Below, one piece after another: positions 1-10,392 of a stretch of 64,000 nt of DNA. Within the stretch, counting starts at the first letter, position 1. The number at the start of each line of letters is the position of its first letter. The notes under the pieces were generated by a model. It did no database searches. It was not told the origin of the DNA and saw only the letters and a list, made by a program, of their open reading frames with translations. The position numbers and the translations under genes were made by a program. Origin of the DNA: Girardinichthys multiradiatus (taxonomy: Eukaryota; Chordata; Actinopteri; Cyprinodontiformes; Goodeidae); contig NC_061797.1 of assembly GCF_021462225.1 (NCBI RefSeq), forward strand, positions 34,684,147-34,748,146, read 5' to 3'.

Positions 1-360
1 TCTAGCTAAAGTAAACAATCCCAAAAACCCAAAACAAAGTCCAAAATGTCACATCCTGACAGTGGTCACCTGAAATGGTTTTCCAAAGAGTCTTGAAAGA
101 ACTTCCCAGAGGTGCAATGAGAGTCAGCCAGTGTTTAATATTTCAGTCATCGCAGCAAAGGGTGTCTACTTTAAGGAATATAAAATATAGAGCATATTTG
201 AAGTTGTTTTGCAATTCTATGTTTGCTACATAATTTCATATGTGTTCATTCAGTTCTGAGGCCTTCAGTGAGAATCTACGTACAATGTAAATAGTCAGAA
301 ACATAAAGAAAATCATTAAATGAGAAAGGGGTTCTAAAACTTGTGACTGGTAGTGTTTCT
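1..360 (-). mobile_element. Degraded fragment of the same Tc1-type (DD38E) family as 10277-12632
   Basis: Bases 60-110 resemble 10487-10535 (the block around TCACCTGAAATGGTTTTCCA), and bases 232-360 resemble the right terminal repeat at about 12520-12620 (block around CATGTGTTNATTCA through CATAAAGAAAATC). The order fits one copy that has lost its middle. No reading frame survives. Strand is given for the direction of the transposase in the better copy. Confidence 0.6.
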
Positions 361-1640
361 TTCATATCTATATAAAAAAGTTAAAACTAGATAAAGTCTG
401 TTGTTTTAATTTATTTTCTATAGTTATTTTTAATAATTACAACATGTGGCATTATTAGCTCACAATAACATGTCTTTGTAGATATCAATTTGTTGGTCCT
501 TTATTGCCCTCTTGTGGCATTCAGACACAATCTGACATGTGGGATTATTGGATGTACACTGGAAGGTTTTTCAAAATCAGTTCCAGAAAATGTGTGGTGT
601 AGAAAATCACATATAAGGTTGTAGTTGTCCAGCAGGAGCAACCTGCTGTTGATGTTGCCTGTTATTTTTAAATTATGTGTTGATTTGATGTGGAAGGTGG
701 AATCAATTTAAGCTTTCACAGTTCAGAGAAGAGCTGTTTAATTATTGCTTGTTATTCAGGTTGCATGCCTGGACAGTAACATAATATTGTATATTATCGT
801 TTTTTAAGTTTGAGGTTGCGTTTGAAAAGTTTGCATCGTGTAAAGTTGATGAGTTACATTCTGTTTCATCACTCTTTTATGGATTTCTGTTAAACAAAGG
901 CCGTTAGAAACAACAATTTTCATTTTAGTTACAAGTTTAAAAAAAGGGGGGGGTTGCAGAATTTATAATGAGTCAACTCTTTAAGTGCTGTTGATGCTTT
1001 TGATATGATCTAGACCTTCTCTCGCCTGTTTTTAGTGTCATCGTTGTTTATTGGTTTCATTACGTTACACTTGTAGTCAAGAACCTTATTTGTTGTTGTA
1101 AAACAGAAACATTCACTATCAGAAATCCACACTGGAGGGGAAGATTTAAATTGTGGTTCTGTTTGGTATGGGAGCAATATCTTCTCAAATTGCAAAGTGC
1201 ACTTGACAAAATGAGGCATCATTTATGGTGCTGTTGCTGCTGCTGGTGTTGGGTGCTGATGAAGTAGTTTACTTCTCAGTTCACAGTCATAAATTAATGC
1301 CTACTAAAGATGAGCAGCAAATGAATTGGGATTTATAGCTTTGACATTGTTAGATACTTTATGCAACAGAATAAGCAAGCAAATCTTATTTGACATGTTA
1401 TAACTTCATATCAGCAGAAATCTGCTGTGGTTATATTATCAAAGAAATCTGCAGCTCAAGTAAAATCTCAGTTTTAATGATTTTGACTTTCATGAGTATA
1501 AAAAGTTCTGGTCCAGCAGTAAGATGCTTTCTTTAACAGACGAACTTACAAGATTTTATAATGTCAAGGCTCAACAGCCTTGAAAACTTTGTATTAACTA
1601 TCACTCTGTCATATATCAGTGGCGACAAAGCAAATTTGCA
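361..1640. other. No gene recognised; AT-rich unique-looking sequence
   Basis: No coding exon, RNA gene or clear repeat boundary was seen. It contains a short G-run after A7 at about 943-953. The open frame at 1010-1222 (minus strand) resembles nothing I know. Confidence 0.5.
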
Positions 1641-1649
1641 TGCCATTTC

Positions 1650-1860
1650 ATCCCCTATTGTCCATCTCCACAGTTTTCTTCTCAGCAATGTCCCCTTCCA
1701 TGTGCATTCCTTGACTTTGGCTTTGTTTCTTCTTTTCTCTTACTTTGATCTTCTTTTTCCCCTGTCCTATCCTGGTCTGTTAAGGCTCTTTTCTCACTTT
1801 AAAAGTGCAACTCAGGTATAAAAGGATGATACCAACAACGATGGTCAGTCAAGAGAATGC
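1650..1860. repeat. Dispersed repeat, copy 1 (partner at about 7120-7320)
   Basis: The blocks TTGATCTTCTTTTTCC and GGCTCTTTTCTCACTTTAA followed by AACTCAG recur in the same order at 7228-7285. The pyrimidine-rich sequence before them (CATCTTCCATGT-like) is also similar. Family not recognised. Confidence 0.5.
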
Positions 1861-1861
1861 A

Positions 1862-1929
1862 TTTACAGATGCATCTCAATAAAATGGAATCTTTCAGGAG
1901 TTTAATTCTATTAATTTTGGTGATTATGG
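1862..1929. mobile_element. Terminal-repeat scrap of a Tc1-type element (GCATCTCAATAAA family)
   Basis: ACAGATGCATCTCAATAAAA followed by GGTGATTATGGCTT resembles the terminal repeat of a common fish Tc1 family. Related pieces lie at about 35930-36110, 39765-40160 and 46930-47170. The LINE at 1930 begins directly after it. Confidence 0.45.
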
Positions 1930-4200
1930 CTTGACCCCTCCTTGGACCGCCACTTTAACGTGACGGAGGGCTTTGAGTTCTCAAATGATCCTAGAGGCTA
2001 TGTTGTCTGGGGCTTAAATGCACCTGGTAGGGGTCTCCCATGGCAAACAGGCTCTGGGTGACGGGTCAGGCAAAGAGCGGGTCAAGACACCTTCATGAGG
2101 ACCACACAATCAAGGCATGTGATGTCGTCAGGTACAGCAGAGCCAGGGTCCCACCCTGGAGCCAGGCCTGGGGTCGGGACTCGTTGGAGAGCACCTGGTG
2201 GCCGTGTTGCTCCTCGCGGGACCCGGCTGGGCCAAGCCCGAACAAGAGACATGAGACCATCCCCCAGAGGGCCCACCGCCTGCTGGGGGAATCCATGAGG
2301 GACCAGTGCAAAGAGAATCGGGCAGCGGAAGAAGGTGGAGACCTCAATGTCCTGATCTCCGGATGCTTAAGCGGGCTCTAGAGACGTGGAATGTCACCTC
2401 GCTGCGGGGGAAGGAGCCTGAGCTTGTGCGGGAGGTCTAGAGATATCGACTAGGAATAGTCAGGCTCACCTCCACACACAGCATGGGCTCTGGAAGAGAG
2501 GCTGGACTTTCTTCTACTCTGGAGCTGGGGTGGGTGTGCTTGTTGCCCCCCAGCTCAGCCGTCTCGTGTTGGGGTTTACCCCAGTGGATGAGAGGGTCAC
2601 TGCTCCTTCGGGTCGGGGACAGGTCTCTGAATGTTGTTTTGGCCTACGGGCCGAGCGGTAGTGCGGAGTACCCGGCCTTCTTGGCCTTCCACTCCTTCCA
2701 CTAACCCATAGAGGGAGTGGAAGGAGTATTTTGAGGATATACTCAATCCTGCCGTCACGCATTCCCTGGTGGAAGCAGAGGCTGGGGACTTGGGGTTGGA
2801 CTCTTTCATCACCCAGACTGAAGTCACTGAGGTGGTTAAAAAGCTCCACGGTGGCAGGGCTTCGGGGGTGGATGAGGTCCGCTCTGAGTACCTCAAGTCT
2901 CTAGATGTTGTGGGGTTGTCATGGTTGACACGCCTCTTCAACATTGCGTGGCGGTTGGGGACAGTGCCTCTGGACTGGCAGACTGGGGTGGTGGTCCCCC
3001 TTCATAAGAAGGGTGACCAGAGAGTGTGTTCCAACTACAGGGGGATCACACTCTTCAGCCTCCCTGGTAAAGCCTATGCCAGGGTATTGGAGAGGAGAGT
3101 CCGGCCGATAGTCGAACCTCGGCTTCAGGAGGAGCAGTGTGGTGTTCATCCCAGCCGTGGAACACTGGACCAGCTCTATACCCTCTACAGGGTACTCGAG
3201 GGTTCATGGGAGTTTGCCCAACCGGTCCACATGTGTTTTGTGGACCTGGAGAAAGCCTTCGACTGTGTCCTCTCGTGATGCCCTGTGGGGGGTGCTCCAG
3301 GAATATGGAACCGGGGCCCTTTATTAGGGGCCATCCGGTCTCTGTACAAGCGGAGCGGGAGTTTGGTTCGCATTGCTGGCACCAGAGGATTTCGTCTGTT
3401 CTTTTTGCAGATGACGTGGTCCTGCTGGCTCCATCTAGCCAAGACCTACAGCATGCACTGGGGCGGTTCACAGCCGAGTGTGAAGCGGCTGGGATGAAGA
3501 TCAGCTCCTCCAAGTCTGAGGCCATGGTTCTCGACCGGAAAAGGGTGGCTTGTCCTCTTCAGGTTGGAAGGGAGTTCCTGCCTCAAGTGGAGGAGTTTAA
3601 GTATCTCAGGGTCTTGTTCACGAGTGAGGGAAGAATGGAGCGGATTGGTGCGGCAGCCACAGTAATGGGGGCCCTGTGCCGGTCCGTTGTGGTGAAGAGA
3701 GAGCTGAGCCGAAAAGCAAAGCTCTCGATTTACCGGTCGGTCTACGCTCCTACCCTCACCTATGGCCATGAACTTTGGGTCATGACCGAAAGAACGAGAT
3801 CCCAGATACAAGCGGCTGAAATGAGCTTCCTCCGTAGGGTGGCCGGGCACTCCCTTAGAGATAGGGTGAGGAGCTCGGCCATCCGGGAGGGGCTCGGAGT
3901 AGATCCGCTGCTCCTCCACATTGAGAGGAGCCAGTTGAGGTGGCTCGGGCATCTATACCGGATGCCTCCTGGACGCCTTCCTCGGGAGGTGTTCCAGGCA
4001 CTTCCCACCGGGAGGAGGCCCGGGGGACGGCACAGGACACGCTGGAGGGACTATGTCTCTCGGCTGGCCTGGGAATGCCTTTGGCTACCCCCGGAGGAGC
4101 TGGAGGAGGTGTCTGGGGAGAGGGACATCTGGACATCTCTGCTGAGTCTGCTGCCCGGTCCCGGATAAAGCGGAAGACGACGAGTACGAGTACAGTTTCT
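1930..4200 (+). mobile_element. Degraded non-LTR retrotransposon (LINE) with endonuclease remnant, reverse transcriptase and 3' end
   Basis: The 5' part (about 1930-2590) is GC-rich and noncoding in its present state. About 2593-2704 carries the start of an endonuclease-like segment (VVLAYGPSGSAEYPAF). The element then jumps to the linker before the reverse transcriptase (WKEYFEDILNPA), so most of the endonuclease is deleted. The RT spans about 2769-3500 and the C-terminal domain runs to a stop at 4166-4168. The 3' end is CCGGATAAAGCGGAAGACGA with a short CGAGTA-type tail. The clade (RTE-, L2- or I-like) cannot be decided by eye. A 3'-end fragment of the same family lies at about 57290-57418, and a 26-bp scrap at 5772-5797. 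Confidence 0.85.
2769..4168 (+). pseudogene. Reverse-transcriptase pseudogene of the LINE
   Basis: Frame 1 (2769-3278) encodes the RT fingers and palm start, with NYRGITLFSLPGKAYARVLE and the first catalytic motif FVDLEKAFDCV, then stops. The match continues in a second frame (RDALWGVLQEYG, about 3274-3327), a third (GAIRSLYKRSGSLVRIAG, about 3320-3385), and a fourth that runs open to 4168. That last frame contains the catalytic FADD motif at 3404-3415, KSEAMVL, and the C-terminal YGHELWVMTERTRSQIQAAE segment. The usual RQGCPLSP block between the two catalytic motifs is missing. With at least three frame changes and this deletion the copy cannot be active. Confidence 0.85.
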
Positions 4201-5764
4201 AAATACTGAACTTTGATCTAAAATAAACTCTTATTTTGAGATTTTTGGATTACAGTTGGCTCAATGCATTAGGGATCAGGTAATCCTAACAGTATTTCGT
4301 TAAGACGGTTTACCAAAATATTCTGAGAGTGAAATGGTATTCCTATGCAATGGCTGCTTCAAAATGAGGGAGTCAGTCAGTTTTTTGGTGTAGCTGGGGA
4401 CATTTTTCTCCTAGCTTCCTAAAGTGAAAATCTCAGTTTTCAAACTTTTCTAAAAAACTCACTGGCTCTACAAGTTTGTAGGCTATAATCATGGGGAGTT
4501 ATTTCCATTTGTTAATTGCTAACTATGGCCTGTCCTAATCAAATTTTGCATTGCCTCGGTAGCAGACTGATTGAACATTAATATGGTAAATAGTGTGCTA
4601 AAAGCAGATGAGCACTCTTTATGCACACATTATGTAGATATGCATGCAGCACTGACAGCATGGCCACACACTCAGACCGTCGCGTACAATACACTCAAAT
4701 ATCGCCTCATTAATGGTTAGCAGTTCTGATGAGCTCTCATCTGCATGTCATTATCATGTCATTCCTGCACTTTCCCAATCAGTTACTGAATTAGCATTTG
4801 GATTAGAGGCTCACAATCATTCGGCGACCTTTCCAAAAACTACATTATAATCCATCACTAATGAACATATGTTGCAAATGAAATCTGTGATTTTTCTGAT
4901 TGTTTTCAGATTTTCTAAAATGATACTTCAAGCCTTCAGGTTGCACCAAATCATTGGATGATGATTCCAGCTTTTTTTTTCTTATTGTGTTTGCTGACCT
5001 CTACAATGTTTTTTTTTGATAAACTCACTGTCTGCTCTACTCTGCTTCATTAAACTGCTAACAATGTGTACTACTTACCATTATGTTTATTTTCTCTAAC
5101 AAGAGAATACAAGTGCTTACCAGATGAATTCATATTGACACGAGGTGTTCCAGTTTTTTTGTACTATTTTTGACATTTCTGTGGCGTTCTTATTCCAGAT
5201 CTTTCTCCATAAGATTCATCTTTAATTGAGGAAATAAACGAATATGCATAACAATGACAAAAAGCATCTTGAGGCGCAAAATGTGACATGCCAAATTTAA
5301 GGCATGATGTGTTTCATCATGTTTCATTTTTTTCACAAAAGGTTCCAACACTTTTTTTTTGTCAGCTTTATATGCTTTCTTCCACTGGAGGGCATACTTC
5401 AATAAGTAACGGCAGCGGGGGGACCCAAACATTTCATGAGGTTGATTACGCTTTCACAGTCCAGGGTCCACCTCTTGTAGATTTGTGGATTGCTTCTTCA
5501 TGGCACAACTCCCAGAAATGTCCTTTCATTGACTTTAATGTTAAGATAGTTATGAAAAAAGGCTATTTCTCTTTATTATTAAGTTTCAAATGACCAATTC
5601 TGATAAATGTCACATTAGTAATTTTGATTGCCCTTCTCTATTTGAAAATGTTTATGTCTTTTTTACCCTAAATTTAGTCTCTTCTTTATGAATTGATTCT
5701 ATATTGCTTTGACGCTACAAAAGTAGGACAAGCTGAATTGTGTTAGTGGAGAACTTAACAATCT
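4201..5764. other. No gene recognised
   Basis: AT-rich sequence without coding exons. About 4560-4870 is less simple in composition, with several TAATNN/ATTA motifs, and could be a conserved noncoding element; there is no direct support. Short T-runs occur at 4972-4981, 5010-5018 and 5351-5360. Confidence 0.4.
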
Positions 5765-5771
5765 AACAGAT

Positions 5772-5832
5772 TGGGTCGCTGCGCCTTCGGGTCGGGGATA
5801 TTATCTTACCAGGCTTCCCGGTAAGATAATAT
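5772..5832. repeat. LINE scrap joined to a perfect 13-bp hairpin
   Basis: GGGTCGCTGCGCCTTCGGGT (5774 onward) nearly matches the LINE at 2596-2622. It is followed at once by ATATTATCTTACC (5798-5810), a 9-nt loop and the exact reverse complement GGTAAGATAATAT (5820-5832). Confidence 0.7.
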
Positions 5833-6049
5833 GCTTTTGTGATTTACAAAAATGAGACCATGATAAATCATGGTCAAAATGTCTTCCACATATAATGTGA
5901 CATTTATCCTTTACTATTCAACTGGAAAACAGGCAAATATATTATGAGAAAAAAGCCTTAAATAATAATAATAAATAAATAATAACAATAATAAAAAGAT
6001 GCAGTAATCCAGGTGTAAACTGTGCACATTCTTAAATACTTTATTAAAG

Positions 6050-6560
6050 AACCGTTCGAGCATTCATCCTTCTTTAGTTGGAGTCTATTAGTCCACATTT
6101 TGACTTGACAATATTTGCCCACTCTGCATTGCAAAGGTTCACCAAATCTTTACTATTTCTTTATTAAAGAATCATTTTTGAATCTGGCTTTGGCTATTCC
6201 ATCATTTTAAATTTCCCTCTCATAAAGTAATTATTTTGCTGATTTGGATGTGTGGTTGGACTCAGTACAAGGAAAAATAAAATCCCTCCTAATTTTTAGC
6301 TTTCTAGCAAACAACTGAACATTTTGGGTGAAAACTGAGTGATTTAATACTATTCATAACTTTATATACCTTCACAAAAAGTTTAGCTACATCTGAGAAA
6401 AAGCAGCCCCAGAGCACGTTGCCGTCACCATCACGTATCACAATAGGTATGATATTCTTCGATGAGGTTCGATGTTTGTTTTCGTACCAACCACACTTTT
6501 TGGAACTAACACAATCTCTATAATACAATCTCTCACGAGGTTTGTGAGGTCTTGGATGTT
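6050..6560 (-). mobile_element. Possible decayed Tc1-type transposase remnant
   Basis: The minus-strand frame at 6304-6528 contains DGDGNVLWGCFF, recalling the MLWGCF block in the catalytic core of Tc1 transposases. No terminal repeats or other motifs were found, so the assignment is weak. Confidence 0.3.
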
Positions 6561-7119
6561 TTATTTAAAAGAATTTAAACACCTTAAATACAAGCTCAGT
6601 ATAGCAAAGAAAAAACATTACTCTCTGACCTTTGGAGATATTGCTATGGGATTGATGAGACCCAAACATCTTTTGTTTTAAATTAAAAATGTTTAATTTC
6701 GGTTTTGATAACAGTTGATAAAAACTCACCTATCTAATCGAGCCGTCGAGTTTGCAGAAATCCCTCATCCTTAGCAAGCAATTGCAAGCAGAAATCTGAA
6801 TGTTTCTGGGGTGGTGACATCCCATCTCGCAGCTGCAGGTAACACCTGAGACTGTAACTCAGCTAACAGCTCAGGGTGCATAGATGCTCCTTCTCAGAAA
6901 TGTGTTCAGGATTAAACTATCTGTTATTAACAAACACTACATAATCAAAAATAATCCTTGTCAACATGTCCTAGTTAAAATACAACAATGTGCTCACAAT
7001 ATTTACCTGTATTAATGGTCAACTTACATTAAAAATCAAACCACACATCAATCATCATTCTGTCACAGGTTAGTATAGGCTAAACCAACCAGAACATCGC
7101 TATCTTTTCATTTGCATTT
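6561..7119. other. No gene recognised
   Basis: No coding exon, RNA gene or repeat boundary was identified. Confidence 0.45.
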
Positions 7120-7320
7120 CACCTGCTCTCTTCCATCTCCAGTATTTCACTCACTCTTGTATCATCTTCCATGTTCAGTCCTTACATCTTCTAAAGCATT
7201 TCACTTTCCCTGTCATTTTGATCTTCTTTTTCCTCCTTTGTCCTTCCCTGTTGAGGCTCTTTGCACACTTTAACTCAGATTTTACAGAATCATATCATCA
7301 AAAATTGTCTCTCACATGAG
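7120..7320. repeat. Dispersed repeat, copy 2 (partner at about 1650-1860)
   Basis: It shares TTGATCTTCTTTTTCC, GAGGCTCTTTGCACACTTTAA and AACTCAG in order with copy 1, after a similar pyrimidine-rich lead-in. Divergence is substantial and no ends could be fixed. Confidence 0.5.
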
Positions 7321-7805
7321 AGACTGCATTTAAACACGCCTTACATGAGTACATTGTGCGAGTAAAATCTTAAAAACAAGTGGAAGAATTTGGACCATTG
7401 GTTGTACATTACTTCAATTTGCATGCACACATACCACAACTGGGGGTACAAGTGAAAATGTCATGGGTCAGTAGTTAAAATTCAACATGTAAAGAAGCTC
7501 TGCTAATTGTGTTGCTGTGCATGTGCTGCTTTTTGAACCAGCAGTAGTTTCTGGCTGTTTGATCAGCAGATACTGAGACTGTAGGGAGGATGGTTATGTT
7601 GGCTTCCTTACCTGACGTACGCTCCACTATCTGCACACAGTGGGAGGCCAGACCTTTTGGTGTGGGTGCGTGTGTGATGCACAAAATAGTTCATATGTGA
7701 ATGAGACAGAAAGAAGACAAGCAAAGATGCACTTTGCAGATTGGAAAGAAAATATCTGCAAAAATGGCAAGGCACGTTACTTTGGATAGCAAATATTCAT
7801 CCAGA

Positions 7806-9102
7806 GAGTAACTATGGGGTAAGAACGCTGTCAAAAACAATGTGTATGTAAAGATGGAAATGTGTGCATACTAGTCAATAGTTGTGCATAAGTAAAATTC
7901 ACAAGAGGTATTGTATATTTTCTCTATAAGAATACAGACTAAAATGTTACAGCTTCAAGAAATTACAAACACAAAGTTCAAGTTTACAGTTGTGGTTTAT
8001 TCTTTATGAATACAATATTCTATAAGTTTGTGAATACGATTTCTTTTCTATGAGAATACGAATTTACATCAGCCTTGGTGTCACGTGATCTCAGGCTGGT
8101 TAGTGGAGCAGTTAGTCAATTCGCGTTGCGCATGCGCTGTCACACTCCTCGCCGCCAGTAAACGTAGTGCCGGAGTGGGAGATAATTCAGTCTAAAAGGA
8201 ATATTAGGAACCAAGGGGGGGAGGGGATCAAGAGTATTATAAATAAAGCATTTTTCTTATTTTTTTCTTATTATGAAATACAAAACTAAAACATAGAATA
8301 TAGTCGGTTGAGTTATACAATGATGTACAGTAGGTGGCGGTATGCACCTCAGAATTTGTTGCGAACCGCCAGCAGAAAAAGAAGAAGCAGCAGCACTAGC
8401 GCCAAGACGATGGACCAAGAAACTACGGTACAAAGCCAGGTAATGTTAAAAAGTTTATATATGTCTTAATGTCGTTAATATATGCTCTTGGTCCATCATC
8501 TTAGTGCTAGTGCTGCTGCTTCTTCTTCTCTTCTTCTGCTCGCGGTTCGCAACAAATTCTGAGGTGCATGAGGTAACCTACTGTACATCATTGTATAACT
8601 CCGACTATATACTATGTTTTAGTTTTGTATTTCATAAAAATAAGAAAAATGCTTTATTTATAACACTCTTGATTTCCCCCCTTATCTCCCCTCTGTTCCT
8701 AATATTCCTTTTAGACTGAATTATCTCCCATTCTGGCACTACGTTTACTGGCGGTGAGAAGTGTGACAGCGCATGCGCAACGCGAATCGACTAACTATGC
8801 TCCACTAACCAGCCTGAGATCACGTGACACCAAGTCACCAGACGTAAATTCGTATTCTCAAAGAAAAAAAAAATCGTATTCACAAACTGTTATAGCATAT
8901 TGTATTCATAAAGAATAAACCACAAGTGTAAACTTGAACTTTGTGTTTGTAATTTCTTGAAGCTGTAACATTTTAGTCTGTATTCTTATAGAGAAAATAT
9001 ACAATACCTCTTTTGGATTTTACTGATGCACGACTAATATGCACATATTTCTGTCTTTACATACACATTGTTTTTGACAGCGTTCTTACCCCATAGTAAC
9101 TC
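7806..9102. mobile_element. Foldback element: about 615-bp inverted repeats around a 65-bp spacer
   Basis: The left arm 7806-8420 and right arm 8486-9102 are reverse complements over nearly their full length with scattered substitutions and small indels. They pair from GTAACTATGGGGTAAGAACG at the outer end to CGATGGACCAAGA at the inner end. Each arm holds CACGTG, a TTGCGCATGCGC (NRF1-type) motif and a GAAGAAG/CTTCTTC stretch. The left arm also has CAGTAGGTGGCGG at 8328-8340, which resembles a CTCF core. It could be a foldback transposon or two SINE/MITE copies in head-to-head orientation. Outer target-site duplications are not clear. Confidence 0.85.
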
Positions 9103-10209
9103 ACAGTGCTTTTGTGGAAAACAAAGGAAAAGTAGAGACATTTACATTAGGAACCAAAACCACATTGAAGCAATAATAGTAAAATTTAAGCATCACATAA
9201 AATGAAAAAAAAAAGAAACAGTTTGATAGCAGTTTAGCCTTTATGCCCCCCCCCACCACCACACACACAGTTTAAAAAGCAGTGGCAGTAGGCATTTTAT
9301 TGCTAAACATCCCTAAAATCCAGCCATCAATACACATCATCATTGGATATGTTGAGAAGTCACTAATATCCCAGCTTTGGAGAGCCTGCTTACTTGAATC
9401 TATATTGCTGTTTTTACAGTTGATTGAATGACATGATCCTGTTTTCTTAACCCACTTTGAGATGTTGCTTGTCCTCCAGCAAATACCAGGCACCCTGCCT
9501 ATCTGTGGATGGCATTAAAAGATAACAAAGACTTGAGTTTATAGACCAGTGTGCACATAGATTTCCGATACAATCCGTCCTTCGCATGTTGCCAAGAGCC
9601 GCTTTCTCGCTGTAGAAGCTATGAATCAGCTCTCTCCATCGACACATGGGCTAATATAAGAGTGGTGGGATAATCAGCATGATCTGTACAGGCTCTGATT
9701 TCCATTGTACATAAAGATAAATACATCCCACTGGTTATGTAAAGGCTGTTAGATGTTGACTGGGACATACTGATGTGATAAATTAAATGTAGCAGAGAAA
9801 TACTCGGCACTAAATAATATTTGAAAAAAAATCTGTAGTTGGATCAAGAAGAGCTTTATTGCATGTTCATGTCCCTCAGTTTTACAAGTAGAGTTTGGCA
9901 ACCCCCAGTATATTCAGCCTGCTGGATTTTCTGACCCATGTTTGATCCAGTGTCTAATTAATTCCTTACGTTCTTGTGTTTATTGCAGGGAAAGAGGAAA
10001 AGGGTATTCGATACATGAGGAAAGGGGATCTGTCTTTGAAGTAGAGTTCTTTAAATCTCTGGAGGACAGAGAAGCCTAAGGCTGGACTCTAGCTATAGAA
10101 AAGCAACAACCACTTTTCTTCTGTGGGGTCCAACAGTGGGATCTGCTGTGGTTGCGTTTACTCTCTGAACTGCCACAATTATCTTTTTATGGTAGAAAAT
10201 ATATACAGC

Positions 10210-10215
<6 letters not shown>
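9103..10215. other. No gene recognised
   Basis: AT-rich sequence with a C-run at 9246-9255 followed by CACC/CACA repeats. No exon or mobile-element motif was seen. Confidence 0.45.

Positions 10216-10276
<61 letters not shown>
10216..10276. repeat. (TA)n microsatellite
   Basis: An uninterrupted TA run of about 60 bp with one CA, sitting exactly where the outer end of the adjacent Tc1-type terminal repeat should be. Confidence 0.95.
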
Positions 10277-10392
10277 GTCTTTATTTTCATGACTGAATAT
10301 TGTAGCTTCACACTGAAGGCATCAAAACTATGAATTAACACATGTGGAATTATATACTGAACAAAAAAGTGTGAAACAACTGAAAATATGTC

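Noticed and set aside
10093..10341. Open frame rich in Tyr-Ile repeats
   Set aside because: It is the translation of the (TA)n microsatellite; the same applies to the frames at 12529-12819.
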